NCBI GenBank assembly: GCA_963696875.1 | Contig: CAVOLQ010000002.1 | Location: 1-64,000 of the forward strand | Direction: 5' to 3' | Length of the DNA: 64,000 nucleotides | From: Albibacterium sp963696875 | GTDB lineage: Bacteria; Bacteroidota; Bacteroidia; Sphingobacteriales; Sphingobacteriaceae | In this document: piece after piece, positions 36,978 to 46,394 of the stretch | How the letters are laid out: each line of letters opens with the position of its first letter | How positions within the stretch are numbered: position 1 is the first letter of the stretch | The notes under the pieces: generated by a model | The model's database searches: none | What the model saw: the letters and a program-made list of their open reading frames with translations, nothing else | What the model was told of the DNA's origin: nothing | Translations under genes and position numbers: made by a program

Positions 36978-38342
36978 TTACAACTCATGCTCAGAAGCCA
37001 CTATAGTCCAAGGCACTATGGTTACAGTTGCCTGAATGTTGGCATTCGTTGCAGCTGGTTGTGGTTGATTTATCGAATAGAGAGTATTAGGTACATTTTC
37101 CTCAGGATCTATTAATTCAGGATTATACCAATTGCCGTCATATTGTCTAATAGTCTGTAAGCTTGATTTACCGATCCCTCTGATATTTGAGATTTTTACC
37201 TGGTAATATTCGTTGCGAACTACTTTGTGATCATTTTCTGGATTCAAGTAGACATGATAATAACAACGTCCATTCTTATAGACTCTGAATTCTTTATCTG
37301 AAGCAAAGTCCGCCTTCGCCTTAACAGGATCTTTATAATATTTTATAGAACCGTTAGATGGGTCAGTAATTGTATAGAAATTAGCTCCTGGGGAATAAGC
37401 TGAACCAGCAGCACCATCCTCAAAAACTTCAGGAACAAACCTTGCTTCTACTACTGCATAGGTCAGCTTGATCAAATCATTCTCCGCAAGATTTTCAGAT
37501 ACATATTTCGGAATCGAATTCAATGGTTGCGTGAAATAAGGTTTAGTAAAAAAAGCATTATTTATTTCCCAATCAAAAACCTTATTTTCTTTTAAATAGG
37601 TTTTTTCATTGACTTGGTTAAGTGAATATTTCAAGGTGCCTACATCAATTGATCCACCCACTACAGGCATTAAATTACCAATCAATTGCATAGCCGTCAT
37701 CCTATTATTAAAATCAGGGGTACCGTCCACGGTTACCTTCGCCAACAAACGCGTCAACGTTAAGGAAATCTTGTTAGTAGTAGGAACAACACCTAATTCA
37801 TTTTTTGCAAGCTCCGCTACTACACCTACATCGCTGAACATGGCCATTCCGTTAGTATTTAGAACGTCCAATCCTCCATTATACAATTGCAAAGTACTGA
37901 ATACTCCCTCAAGGGAAGTCAAGCCCTGGGTGGCTTTGATTTGAGTTACATAGCTAGCAGGTAGATTAACACCTACATAGATCAACTTTTCGCCTGTTTT
38001 GGCATCAAGTTCGGTTCCATTTTTTAATCTTCTTGCACCATTAATGGTCTCAAAATCATCATTCGCATTAAGATGTTTATGTGTCAATGCAAAGGGGCTT
38101 ACATTGTCATAGATAAAGATATCAACGGTTCTCATGTATATATCATCCACCGTAGCATTGTCATCATAGTCATCACCGCCAGGTGCATACGTTTTGGTGC
38201 CCGAAGAAGCGATGGAAAGAGAAAGACTGATTTTGGTGTCTTCACCATTTGATTTCTGCCCCGGATCATTGGAGTCATTTTTATTACATGCCGCCAAGCC
38301 AACAACGGCCAAAGCCACAAATGCGTAGTTTTTTAAATTCAT
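36978..38342 (-). CDS. Mfa1-like major fimbrial subunit lipoprotein
   Basis: A 454-residue predicted lipoprotein (MNLKNYAFVALAVVGLAAC, Cys 19). Features matching Mfa1/FimA-type fimbrillins are VDIFIYDN near residue 75, LIYVGVNLPASY near 120, LTRLLAKVTVDG near 210, RCYYHVYLNPENDHKVVRNEYYQVKI near 365 and the C-terminal VTIVPWTIVASEHEL, where the donor strand normally lies. In type V pili an N-terminal strand is removed by an Arg/Lys-specific protease before assembly. Several Lys/Arg residues around 50-110 could be such sites. It is first gene of the operon and therefore probably the most abundant subunit. Confidence 0.8.
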   Translation of the reverse strand: MNLKNYAFVALAVVGLAACNKNDSNDPGQKSNGEDTKISLSLSIASSGTKTYAPGGDDYDDNATVDDIYMRTVDIFIYDNVSPFALTHKHLNANDDFETINGARRLKNGTELDAKTGEKLIYVGVNLPASYVTQIKATQGLTSLEGVFSTLQLYNGGLDVLNTNGMAMFSDVGVVAELAKNELGVVPTTNKISLTLTRLLAKVTVDGTPDFNNRMTAMQLIGNLMPVVGGSIDVGTLKYSLNQVNEKTYLKENKVFDWEINNAFFTKPYFTQPLNSIPKYVSENLAENDLIKLTYAVVEARFVPEVFEDGAAGSAYSPGANFYTITDPSNGSIKYYKDPVKAKADFASDKEFRVYKNGRCYYHVYLNPENDHKVVRNEYYQVKISNIRGIGKSSLQTIRQYDGNWYNPELIDPEENVPNTLYSINQPQPAATNANIQATVTIVPWTIVASEHEL

Positions 38343-38411
38343 TTTTTTTAATTTGGTTATCTCTGTTTTTTAATTTCCACGAAGATGTAGTTGAAATATT
38401 AAAAAAGTGAC

Positions 38412-38448
38412 CAAAATCATGGGCTTGTCGTTCATCCCCATGATTTTG
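38412..38448 (-). terminator. Terminator of the membrane AraC gene
   Basis: A perfect 12-bp stem (38412-38423 with 38437-38448) with a 13-base loop lies 13 bases beyond the minus-strand stop at 38462. On that strand it is followed by GTCACTTTTTTAAT, a T-run as in intrinsic terminators. Confidence 0.78.
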
Positions 38449-38461
38449 CACCTAAATAAAG

Positions 38462-39592
38462 CTAATGAGGTGTTTCTGTCGCTTCGCTCAGATGAGGCTT
38501 GATTTTATCTAAAAGGCTCTTATTTAGACGATAAGCAGCCGGAGTGATGCCAGTGATATTTTTAAATGCATTCAAAAACGTGTTTTTGTTTCTAAAACCA
38601 CATTCCGCCATTAATTCTTCCGTTGATAATGAAGTTTCATTACTTTCTATCAAGGTGCAGGCATGTGAGACCCGGTGTTCATTAATAAACTGGTTATAGT
38701 TTTTGCCGATATGCTTACTGAATAGTTCAGAAAGATTATGTTTGGATACCTTCATGGTCGCGGCCAAAATCGCAAGCGAAAGATCTTCCTGAAGATATAG
38801 TTTTTGCTCGTTCATGAAGTGGTTAAGACGAGTTTCATAGGCTTGTAATTGTTCATCTGAAAGACCGGATTTTCGGTAGTTCATCTTTTCCTGGATCGGC
38901 GATTCTGTATTATTGACTATAGCATTGTTGGTCTTTACAAGTTGAAAAGCTTTTTCAGTTTTAAAAAGGAAAAGGATTAATACTGCAAAAAGCAATATTA
39001 AATGTACAGCCAATTTTAAAAAAAATAAATCACCATCATTTTGAGTATATATTCTAATTAGAAGAAAAAATAAACCAGAGAAAAACATTAGGGGAACTAA
39101 CTGATCCAAAATCTTTTTATTCATGTCGTTTTTCTGCGTCATAGGCTTTGTTTCAACAAGGCACAGGATAGCATAAAATAATATAGAGATAATGACGGCT
39201 GTATTTAGCCAATTTTTATAGATGGCAAGAAAAGGGACTCTGGAATCAGATAGAAAAACGAACCAACTATATGTAGACATTGCAATCAAAAATGGCATGA
39301 CATGAAGCCATGCAAATCGCAATTTCAATTTCTCTGATTGAAATACATGGCTGCAATAAAATAATAGAGGGCCATACATCAAACTATAGGGGGCCCATTC
39401 AAAATACTCTTGCTTTGAAAAAAAAATATTTGCAATCAACAGATGTATTTGATGTACAAGGATGAAGATGATGGCTAGGTTAAGCGCATTATCAAATGCA
39501 GTACGAGCAGAGGTCTTATAACTAATGCATAATGTAAGTCCTGAAATCGTAATGATAATACTATAAATTATTATATTAATATAACTCTCCAA
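38462..39592 (-). CDS. Membrane-anchored AraC-family transcriptional regulator
   Basis: A 376-residue protein when started at TTG 39592. The N-terminal half has about seven hydrophobic segments (7TM-like sensor), followed by a linker rich in charged residues. The C-terminal AraC HTH domain runs from residues 275 to 370 (LAILAATMKVSKHNLSELF, ELMAECGFRNKNTFLNAFKNITGITPAAYR). The frame is open upstream to 39697, but that part lies inside the tail of the neighbouring regulator, so I place the start after it. It could control the fimbrial operon, which starts 120 bases beyond its terminator on the same strand. Confidence 0.78.
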   Translation of the reverse strand: MESYINIIIYSIIITISGLTLCISYKTSARTAFDNALNLAIIFILVHQIHLLIANIFFSKQEYFEWAPYSLMYGPLLFYCSHVFQSEKLKLRFAWLHVMPFLIAMSTYSWFVFLSDSRVPFLAIYKNWLNTAVIISILFYAILCLVETKPMTQKNDMNKKILDQLVPLMFFSGLFFLLIRIYTQNDGDLFFLKLAVHLILLFAVLILFLFKTEKAFQLVKTNNAIVNNTESPIQEKMNYRKSGLSDEQLQAYETRLNHFMNEQKLYLQEDLSLAILAATMKVSKHNLSELFSKHIGKNYNQFINEHRVSHACTLIESNETSLSTEELMAECGFRNKNTFLNAFKNITGITPAAYRLNKSLLDKIKPHLSEATETPH

Positions 39593-39602
39593 TGCGAATA
39601 TT

Positions 39603-40620
39603 CTATTTATTAACCAGTTTGGCTCGATATTCAGAAGGGTTACACCCTTTAAATTCTTTAAAATATCTATTAAAAGATGTTTTAGAATTAAAGCCACAAT
39701 GAGCCGCCATCGAATCTATTGTATAGATATTGGCTTCCCCCTCAATTAATTTAACTGCATGTGCTATTCGATATTTGGCAATGAGTTGATAAAAACTCTG
39801 ACCAATGTATTGATTTAGAAATTTTGAAAATTCCCCGTTCCGACATACCTGTTTTTTCAGCGAGAGCAGGAAGTGTTAAATCTGGATCAAGAAATATTTC
39901 GCTCTGTTCTAAATACTGAATTAGCATAACTTTATTCCGATGTAGGTTTTCGTCATAGGCCACCTTTCCCATTTTATTTTCAAGATGCAAGTCAGTATGC
40001 TGAATTTCAGCCCTATACCATGTCAAAACGATTAATAACCTGCTTGATAAAAATAAGGCCAACCACAACATTTTAATAGGTATACTAAGGTCAGTATCTC
40101 CATTGAGTAGGATTATCAATTTTATCCCACCCATACACAACATAAAGCAAGACAGTATGCACAGTTGCCCAATCAGCTTGTGATATAATAAGCTTTTGTA
40201 GTCCCTTTCAGAAATATTGATTGAACGGTTTAATGATAAAATATGGAAAAGATAAAAAATACCAACAATGAGCGTAAATATCAAGCTGAAAATATCATAA
40301 ACCTTTACAAAATCAGTTGATTCAAATAATCCAGCAACATAGCATACTATATTTATAATACTTATAAAAACGAAGGGAATGAAATGCTTAATAATGTTTC
40401 TAGTAGTATTTAAATTTTCATTAGCCTTACTTGTTAAATAAATTAAAGGAACAAACAACAAAGCTAAAGGACTTGGAAATCCTAAATAGAGTAGCCCAAC
40501 ATGAAAAAAACCCAAGAAGAAAATTTGAGATAAATGAAAAGCTGGCTGGTTTACTAAAGTTTCGCTATTCTTACTTATTATTTTTTTCCCAAATTTTTGT
40601 AGAATAATATTTGAGAACAT
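39603..40620 (-). pseudogene. Second membrane AraC-family regulator, frameshifted in the HTH domain
   Basis: From ATG 40620 the frame encodes a multi-spanning N-terminal region and the start of an AraC domain (DLTLPALAEKTGMSERG). It then runs into nonsense from about 39845 and stops at 39751. In the next frame the HTH continues perfectly: NGEFSKFLNQYIGQSFY, AAHCGFNSKTSFNRYFKEF and NPSEYRAKLVNK, ending with a stop at 39603-39605. A one-base change in the CGGAACGGGGAA stretch (39838-39849) explains it. The rejoined protein is about 338 residues and is a tandem homolog of the intact neighbour. It is either a pseudogene, a sequencing error or, less likely, programmed frameshifting. Confidence 0.85.
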
Positions 40621-41126
40621 TCTTTATTAGTTTTGGGCAATGTTTAATTAACTTCCTAAGGTTCAGTCTCATTGCCGTCAATAGGAATTATACTTACTAT
40701 TTGAAGTTGTAAGTATACAGTTTTTTATTTTTTTTTATTAAATCATACGAATAAGATTAAGATAAATTTCAGGAATGTTACATTGGCTAAGGTTTTTATT
40801 GTATAGTTGGTTTTTATACTGTGTATTTGGTAGTTTCGCTGTGTAAAAGTAATCTCGTTTTGCGTATATTTCATTTGAAATCCAAGTTGCCATGTTTAGA
40901 CAGTTTTGGGATTAGTATAAATTCTAAATTGCCTAGCTCGCAAATAAGTTACCAATAAAATGAAAGGTTTTTTGTTTGAATTTGACACTTAAAAACAAAT
41001 AAATCGGTTTTTTGTAATAATGATAATTTCGCTCTCGAGTTTGAACCGAAATCAAGACTGATTACAACAATCAGACAAAAACCGCTTAGGGATTGAAGTT
41101 TGTTTAATTAAAATGATATTTATTTT
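40621..41126. other. Non-coding divergent intergenic region with an inverted repeat
   Basis: No supportable gene. It separates the minus-strand AraC pseudogene from the plus-strand DUF1810 gene and should carry both promoters. The only clear structure is TATACTTAC at 40689-40697 facing GTAAGTATA at 40709-40717 (perfect 9-base arms, 11-base spacer), about 70-100 bases before the AraC start. It could be an operator or a hairpin. Confidence 0.45.
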
Positions 41127-41567
41127 ATGGGTAAAGACCTTGTACGCTTTTTAGAAGCACAGAACCAAATTTATCTGCGTGCTCTTGAAGAAATCAAAAA
41201 CGGAAAGAAAACCTCACACTGGATGTGGTATATTTTCCCGCAGCTGGCAGGCTTGGGTCATAGCGACATGGCCAACCATTATGCTGTTAGAGATTTTACT
41301 GAAGCAGTCGAATATCTGAAACATCCTGTATTGGGCAAACACCTTATCGAAATTACTACGGCTTTGCTGGCCGTTAAAAACAAGTCAGCACAGGACATTT
41401 TCGGTACGCCCGATAACTTGAAACTTCGCTCGTCTATGACTCTTTTTTCGGAGATTGAAAACGCCGATCCTGTGTTTCAGCAAGTGCTAGATAAGTATTT
41501 TGATGGCCAGCCAGATACAATGACGCTAGACTTATTAAAACCATACCATTTTAAATCAAGATTGTGA
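41127..41567 (+). CDS. DUF1810 family protein
   Basis: A 146-residue soluble protein. LVRFLEAQNQIYLRALEEIKNGKKTSHWMWYIFPQLAGLG spans the first 45 residues and is the DUF1810 signature; HPVLGKHLIEIT and DNLKLRSSMTLF follow. The family is widespread in bacteria and its function is not known. It has a separate leader and no operon partner. The 266 bases after it hold no gene I can support. Confidence 0.88.
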   Translation: MGKDLVRFLEAQNQIYLRALEEIKNGKKTSHWMWYIFPQLAGLGHSDMANHYAVRDFTEAVEYLKHPVLGKHLIEITTALLAVKNKSAQDIFGTPDNLKLRSSMTLFSEIENADPVFQQVLDKYFDGQPDTMTLDLLKPYHFKSRL

Positions 41568-41833
41568 AAGCAATGGAATCGCTTGGATGATAAATTTTCA
41601 TATCAAAAAGGAATGAGAAGAATTACAAATTTATCAGTGGATCAATAATGCAAGATAAGTGGGCAATATTCGCTATATTCAACTATTAATTTTTATTAAT
41701 CTTACTATCTCTTTAATTGAAGCCTATTTAATATTAGTGAAATAGCGGTATGGATTTCAATTTTTTCAAGGGCTGGTTACCCTTTGAGTAGGCTTGGCTT
41801 ATCGTTTACGGTGATGGTTTAAATCCTAAACCC

Positions 41834-42250
41834 ATGAAACGAATTGATCTTTTAATCCAGCTTGTAAAAAACATTTATAAGCTCTTGAAAACTCATTTTG
41901 AGGCGCCTTGCTCTTGTACTGATCCTGCATATAAGGCTATTGAACGTTTTGATAATGAAACATTAAACACGCTTGTCCAATTGATTAAGCGCATCGAAAA
42001 GCAAGTCCCAATTATCAATGATGATGACACTAATTATCACACGAATGCTGAAGTTTCCCCAGCCAAAGAGTTGGAAGAAGTGCTAAGAAAGAATCAAGTG
42101 ATTGACATTTTGAAAATCAGCGATAGTACCTACTATCGACATATTAAAAATGGAATCCTCGTACCGCGTCAATTGGGTAATCGAAGTTTCTTTTACCATT
42201 CTGACCTTGTTGAAGCATTGGAATACAGCAAAGTGCGAGGGTATTTATGA
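41834..42250 (+). CDS. HTH domain protein (excisionase/MerR-type helix-turn-helix)
   Basis: A 138-residue protein. The N-terminal 60 residues are helical. The C-terminal part (LEEVLRKNQVIDILKISDSTYYRHIKNGILVPRQLGNRSFFYHSDLVEAL) is a winged-helix DNA-binding module like those in Bacteroidota excisionase-family regulators. Such genes often accompany integrative elements, but no integrase or relaxase gene is in the window. It is probably cotranscribed with the AraC gene 61 bases downstream. Its target is unknown. Confidence 0.68.
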   Translation: MKRIDLLIQLVKNIYKLLKTHFEAPCSCTDPAYKAIERFDNETLNTLVQLIKRIEKQVPIINDDDTNYHTNAEVSPAKELEEVLRKNQVIDILKISDSTYYRHIKNGILVPRQLGNRSFFYHSDLVEALEYSKVRGYL

Positions 42251-42310
42251 TTTTTTAAGAATTTTTTATCTCAAATTAATGTGTATTTTAGAGTAATCTT
42301 TAAATTGAAA

Positions 42311-43120
42311 ATGGATTACAAACAATATGCTCCATCTACTTGCTTACAACATGTTGTAGAACACTACTGGCATTTCGTTGTACAACTTCATATTTCTCTG
42401 GAACAGACTTTTCAGACCCCGCTGCTACAGGGAATGACGTTTAACCTTAAAGAAATGCCGGAGGATTTAATATTTAAAGGGAAAACCTTAAAAATGGATA
42501 AGCCAGTTTATCTATTTGGTCAATCTTTACAACCACGATTATCATTAAGTAATAGCAACGGAATTGATATTATCGGTGTCAAATTTAAACCTCTCGGCAT
42601 TTACAAACTTACAGGTATTAATATGCAGCACATTGCTGATGAGACGATAGATGCAGAGGATGTTTGGGGGAATGAAATTAGTTTATTGTGCGAACGTATG
42701 TATCATGCCCAATCAACCAAGGATGCTATTATACTGTTAGATTCTTTTTTATTAGGTAAACTGAATAAGCAAAGTGGAATTAACAAACAGCCTTGTGTTG
42801 AGCATGCCCTTCATTTGATCCAACATAGTCATGGAAATATTAACATTAAAAATTTGCAAAAGGAAACTCATACGTCTAGAAAAACTCTGGAAAGAGCTTT
42901 TGTTAACCAACTAGGCATTTTTCCTAAACTCTATTCTCGAATATCTAGGTATAACAATGTAAAAGAATCCATCCAAAAGTCTTCTTCAATTCATTGGCAG
43001 GAAATTTATTATCAATTTGGATATTATGATCAGTCACATTTTATTAGTGAATTTAAGCAATTTTCAGGAAAAACCCCGACTGAGTTTTTGACCCCTGACA
43101 CTAATCTTATAAATGAATAG
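42311..43120 (+). CDS. AraC-family transcriptional regulator
   Basis: A 269-residue protein. The N-terminal sensor-like domain opens MDYKQYAPSTCLQHVVEHYWHF and includes a GVKFKPLGIYKLTGI block, as in the DUF6597-type domain. The C-terminal AraC HTH spans residues 155-260 (NIKNLQKETHTSRKTLERAF, YQFGYYDQSHFISEFKQFSGKTPTEFL). An in-frame ATG at 42281 exists, but 42311 gives the conserved N-terminus. It is soluble, unlike the two AraC proteins at 38.4-40.6 kb. Confidence 0.83.
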   Translation: MDYKQYAPSTCLQHVVEHYWHFVVQLHISLEQTFQTPLLQGMTFNLKEMPEDLIFKGKTLKMDKPVYLFGQSLQPRLSLSNSNGIDIIGVKFKPLGIYKLTGINMQHIADETIDAEDVWGNEISLLCERMYHAQSTKDAIILLDSFLLGKLNKQSGINKQPCVEHALHLIQHSHGNINIKNLQKETHTSRKTLERAFVNQLGIFPKLYSRISRYNNVKESIQKSSSIHWQEIYYQFGYYDQSHFISEFKQFSGKTPTEFLTPDTNLINE

Positions 43121-43262
43121 TTTACCCAATCTATTCACTGTTGTTCCCTATACAGGGCCATCTCCACTTTACATTGTAAAGATTTGTCGCTAAATTCATT
43201 TTGTCCCTTTTTTACAATACTTATCTATTTAAAAAGGTTCTTTTTGTAGGAAAAATGTATTT

Positions 43263-44597
43263 ATGATTAAGGATATAAAGAAAAAGAAGCATATTTTCTT
43301 GATTATTATGTGCTTTCTGGGAATAAGCTTAAATGTTAATGCACAATTAATGAAAAAGCTTAAAGAAAAAGCCGTGCAAACTGCCGAAGATAAACTTATC
43401 AGAAAAACCGGTGAAAGTACGGAAAAAGTGATGGATAATGCTGAAGATAAGGTATTAGGAACGAAGAGCGATAAACCTTCAAAAAGCACAACTCCAAAAA
43501 ATAAGGAGCATAATGATGAAGGAGACAGGATTATGGACGATAGCCAGCCCATTGATGCTAAAACTAAAAGTCCAGAACCCTCTTTTAAAACCTATTCCAA
43601 ATTTGATTTTGTGCCAGGGGAAAATACTATTCTTTATGAAGATTTTGCTTCAGATGTTGTTGGGGATTTCCCAGCCAGATGGAATACAAATGTTTCAGGA
43701 GAAATAGTGACAGTGAATTCCGCACAGGGGAAATGGTTTAAGTTAAAAGAAGGTGGTGGATTTATTCCTGACGGTATTTCTAATTTGCCGGATAATTTTA
43801 CTGTTGAATTTGACGTAATCCTAAAACATAATGAGGCTATGAATCCCGGTGGTTTTTATTTTGATATCACGGATGGCCAATCCCGAAATCAATTAAGCGA
43901 TCTTTACCCAGGGAGCTCAGGAGTTCGTCTTTATATTGACCCAAGAGTCTACCGAGCAATGAATTTCAGCGATGGAGATTATGGAAAAATATCTCCTACA
44001 GCGGAGAATTCTATAATATTCCAAAACCAGGGTACACCTGTCCGCATTTCTATATGGCGCCAAAAGCAAAGAATTCGTTTATATGTAAACGAAGCTAAGC
44101 TATTTGATTTGCCACGAGTACTTCCTGAAAATACTATGGTAAACCTCCTTCGCTTTTCTACTTGGGATACCGGCTTAGATCCTGAAGAAGATGCATTGAT
44201 CAGTAATTTGCGGGTAGCGGTTGGCGCACCCGATATGCGCAGCAAATTAGTTACTGAGGGAAGCTTGGTAACGCAAGGGATTTTGTTTGATGTAAATTCT
44301 GATAAGATAAAACCCGAATCAGCGGGCACCTTAAAAGGAATAGCAGATATCCTAAATGAAAATTCAGATGTAAAAGTAAAAATCATTGGCCATACTGATA
44401 GTGATGGTGATGATGAAGCAAATTTAATACTTTCCAAAAAACGTTCTGCATCCGTTAAAAATGCACTTAACGTAGAATATGGCATCGCTGCATCCCGGAT
44501 GGAAACGGATGGTATGGGCGAAAACAAACCCATAGCGAATAACAATACGGCAGAGGGAAAAGCCAATAACAGAAGGGTAGAATTTGTGAAACAATAA
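43263..44597 (+). CDS. OmpA-family outer-membrane protein
   Basis: A 444-residue secreted protein with a signal peptide ending NVNAQ near residue 28. A charged Lys/Glu/Asp-rich segment follows to about residue 100. Then comes a lectin/LamG-like beta-sandwich (ILYEDFASDVVGDFPARWN to SNLRVAVGAPD, residues 115-320), and a C-terminal OmpA peptidoglycan-binding domain (GILFDVNSDKIKPES near 338, GHTDSDGDDEANLILSKKRSASV near 375, NRRVEF at the end). It should tie the outer membrane to peptidoglycan, with a possible glycan-binding middle domain. It is two bases ahead of the ankyrin gene. Confidence 0.85.
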   Translation: MIKDIKKKKHIFLIIMCFLGISLNVNAQLMKKLKEKAVQTAEDKLIRKTGESTEKVMDNAEDKVLGTKSDKPSKSTTPKNKEHNDEGDRIMDDSQPIDAKTKSPEPSFKTYSKFDFVPGENTILYEDFASDVVGDFPARWNTNVSGEIVTVNSAQGKWFKLKEGGGFIPDGISNLPDNFTVEFDVILKHNEAMNPGGFYFDITDGQSRNQLSDLYPGSSGVRLYIDPRVYRAMNFSDGDYGKISPTAENSIIFQNQGTPVRISIWRQKQRIRLYVNEAKLFDLPRVLPENTMVNLLRFSTWDTGLDPEEDALISNLRVAVGAPDMRSKLVTEGSLVTQGILFDVNSDKIKPESAGTLKGIADILNENSDVKVKIIGHTDSDGDDEANLILSKKRSASVKNALNVEYGIAASRMETDGMGENKPIANNNTAEGKANNRRVEFVKQ

Positions 44598-44599
44598 GT

Positions 44600-46342
44600 A
44601 TGATCATGAAAGTTACCATCAAAATTATTTCTGTTTTTTTTCTCTCCATTTTGTTTTCCTTAAAGGCAAGCGCACAAGAAGAGTTGACGGCTTCAGAGCA
44701 ACTGAATTTTGGGGTAAATTTGGGCAATTATAAGATGGTGGAGCAAGCTCTTTCAAGAGGTGCCATAATAGAGTTAGACCAGGTAGTTGCTGCAATTTCA
44801 CTGATTAACTTTCCTGATGGAAAGGAAGCAGACCACAAGGCGATTCTCAAACTTGTTTTAAATAAAGCAGTAAATATTAATGGGGTTTCCAAAAATGATG
44901 AAACCGTATTGACAAGCTTGGCTAAAAGTTATCCATACGATCAAAAAGCTGAAAGCCCTCTGGAGATCGCCCAATTATTGATTAATAAAGGGCTCAATGT
45001 AAATGAAGCGAATAAGGAAGGTCGCACGGCATTGACTATTCTTTGCGATGCAGATATATTTATGGAAATGGAGCATCGCTTGAGCTTTGCGAATTTGCTT
45101 TTGAAGAATGGGGCCGATATAGAATTTCAAAGCAATGAGCATATGACATCCGGTGGTACCCCCTTAATAAATGCAGCATCTAATGGTTATCTTGAGTTAA
45201 CAGCCTTGTTATTGGATAAAGGGGCAAATCCGAATGCTCAAAACGATGTCGGTGAAACAGCATTAGTAAAAGTAATAAAAGCTAAACAGACAGCCGTTTC
45301 AAATGAGGATAAGAAACGTACTATCCACCTTTTATTGAGTAAGGGAGCTAATCCTAATAATAAAAATTCTTTTGGGGAATCGGCTTTGGAAATTGCGAAA
45401 TTTGAGAACCTTTCATTTTTATTTGATCCGCCTCAAAAATCTTCGCTTGCTACAACAAGCCTAAAACAGCAAATGCTAGCAGTGCCGGGATGGGGAACGG
45501 TTAATGCCAATAAAGCATTGGAGATTTTTTTGATGCAAGGAGATTTGGAAGGAGTGAAAAATGCGGTGGATGCAGGAGCCGATGTAAACATGATAACGGA
45601 TGAGGGTGGCAGGTATGGAAGCACATCTGCTTTAGGAAAAGCTTCATCACTATTATGCGGGAGAAACAATTTATTAATTGTGACTTATTTACTGGATAAA
45701 GGAGCAAAAATAAATGTAAATGGTGCGGGAAGTGCATTGTATAATGCAACCTCAATGGCCTCAATGATTTATAGTGAGAAGTTTAAGGCGAAATTCTTTC
45801 CAGACTATTTGCTAAGCCAAGAAAATGTAGTTTATGGGAATAGGTACAACGAATTTCTTGAAATCATAAAATTTCTTTTGCAAAAAGGGATAAAGGTAGA
45901 TGGCGACATAACTAACGGAAGAGGTAACACTCCTCTAATGGAAGCAACTAATAATGGTTGTCTAGAGATCGTTAAACTATTATTGTTAAACGGTGCTGAT
46001 GTGAAGATAAAAGCGGTTGAAGATTATCAACTAATTAGTGGAGCTGCTGGATATATTTATACTTGGTCATTGGCAGCAGGAACCTTTGCATTAAAGGGAC
46101 GACAGGCATTGGGTATACAAATCGAAAATGCCGCTCATTTTGAAGGTGAAATTTCAGACATTAAAAAAGATCAGGCCAAATGGATTGAGGCATTTAGTGA
46201 ATATACCGAAATAATGAAACTTTTAATTGCGAAGGGAGCCAATGTAAATGTAAACTATAAATCGATAACACCCTTGCAGCAGGCCCAGGCCTATCACCTA
46301 GCGCCTATGATCAATATGTTGAAGTCGGCTGGAGCAAGATAA
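44600..46342 (+). CDS. Ankyrin-repeat protein with signal peptide
   Basis: A 580-residue protein with an N-terminal signal (IIMKVTIKIISVFFLSILFSLKASAQ, cleavage near residue 27). At least seven ankyrin-like repeats follow, such as GTPLINAASNGYLELTALLLDKGANPNAQ near residue 195, a block near 245, one near 315-375, GNTPLMEATNNGCLEIVKLLLLNGADV near 450, and MKLLIAKGANVNVNYKSITPLQQA near the end. It is probably periplasmic, and translationally coupled to the OmpA gene. Ankyrin arrays bind proteins; the partner is unknown. ATG codons at 44600 and 44606 are both possible. Confidence 0.83.
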   Translation: MIMKVTIKIISVFFLSILFSLKASAQEELTASEQLNFGVNLGNYKMVEQALSRGAIIELDQVVAAISLINFPDGKEADHKAILKLVLNKAVNINGVSKNDETVLTSLAKSYPYDQKAESPLEIAQLLINKGLNVNEANKEGRTALTILCDADIFMEMEHRLSFANLLLKNGADIEFQSNEHMTSGGTPLINAASNGYLELTALLLDKGANPNAQNDVGETALVKVIKAKQTAVSNEDKKRTIHLLLSKGANPNNKNSFGESALEIAKFENLSFLFDPPQKSSLATTSLKQQMLAVPGWGTVNANKALEIFLMQGDLEGVKNAVDAGADVNMITDEGGRYGSTSALGKASSLLCGRNNLLIVTYLLDKGAKINVNGAGSALYNATSMASMIYSEKFKAKFFPDYLLSQENVVYGNRYNEFLEIIKFLLQKGIKVDGDITNGRGNTPLMEATNNGCLEIVKLLLLNGADVKIKAVEDYQLISGAAGYIYTWSLAAGTFALKGRQALGIQIENAAHFEGEISDIKKDQAKWIEAFSEYTEIMKLLIAKGANVNVNYKSITPLQQAQAYHLAPMINMLKSAGAR

Positions 46343-46394
46343 TTTTCATTTTGAAATTTATAATACACGCTCATGGTTCTGCGCTTAGTGAATA

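Noticed and set aside
41568..41833. Possible small gene or RNA between the DUF1810 gene and the HTH gene
   Set aside because: No frame with a plausible start, no strong hairpin and no recognisable RNA motif.
43979..44727. Minus-strand frames across the OmpA gene and its junction with the ankyrin gene
   Set aside because: They lie opposite strongly supported domains and show no independent motif.
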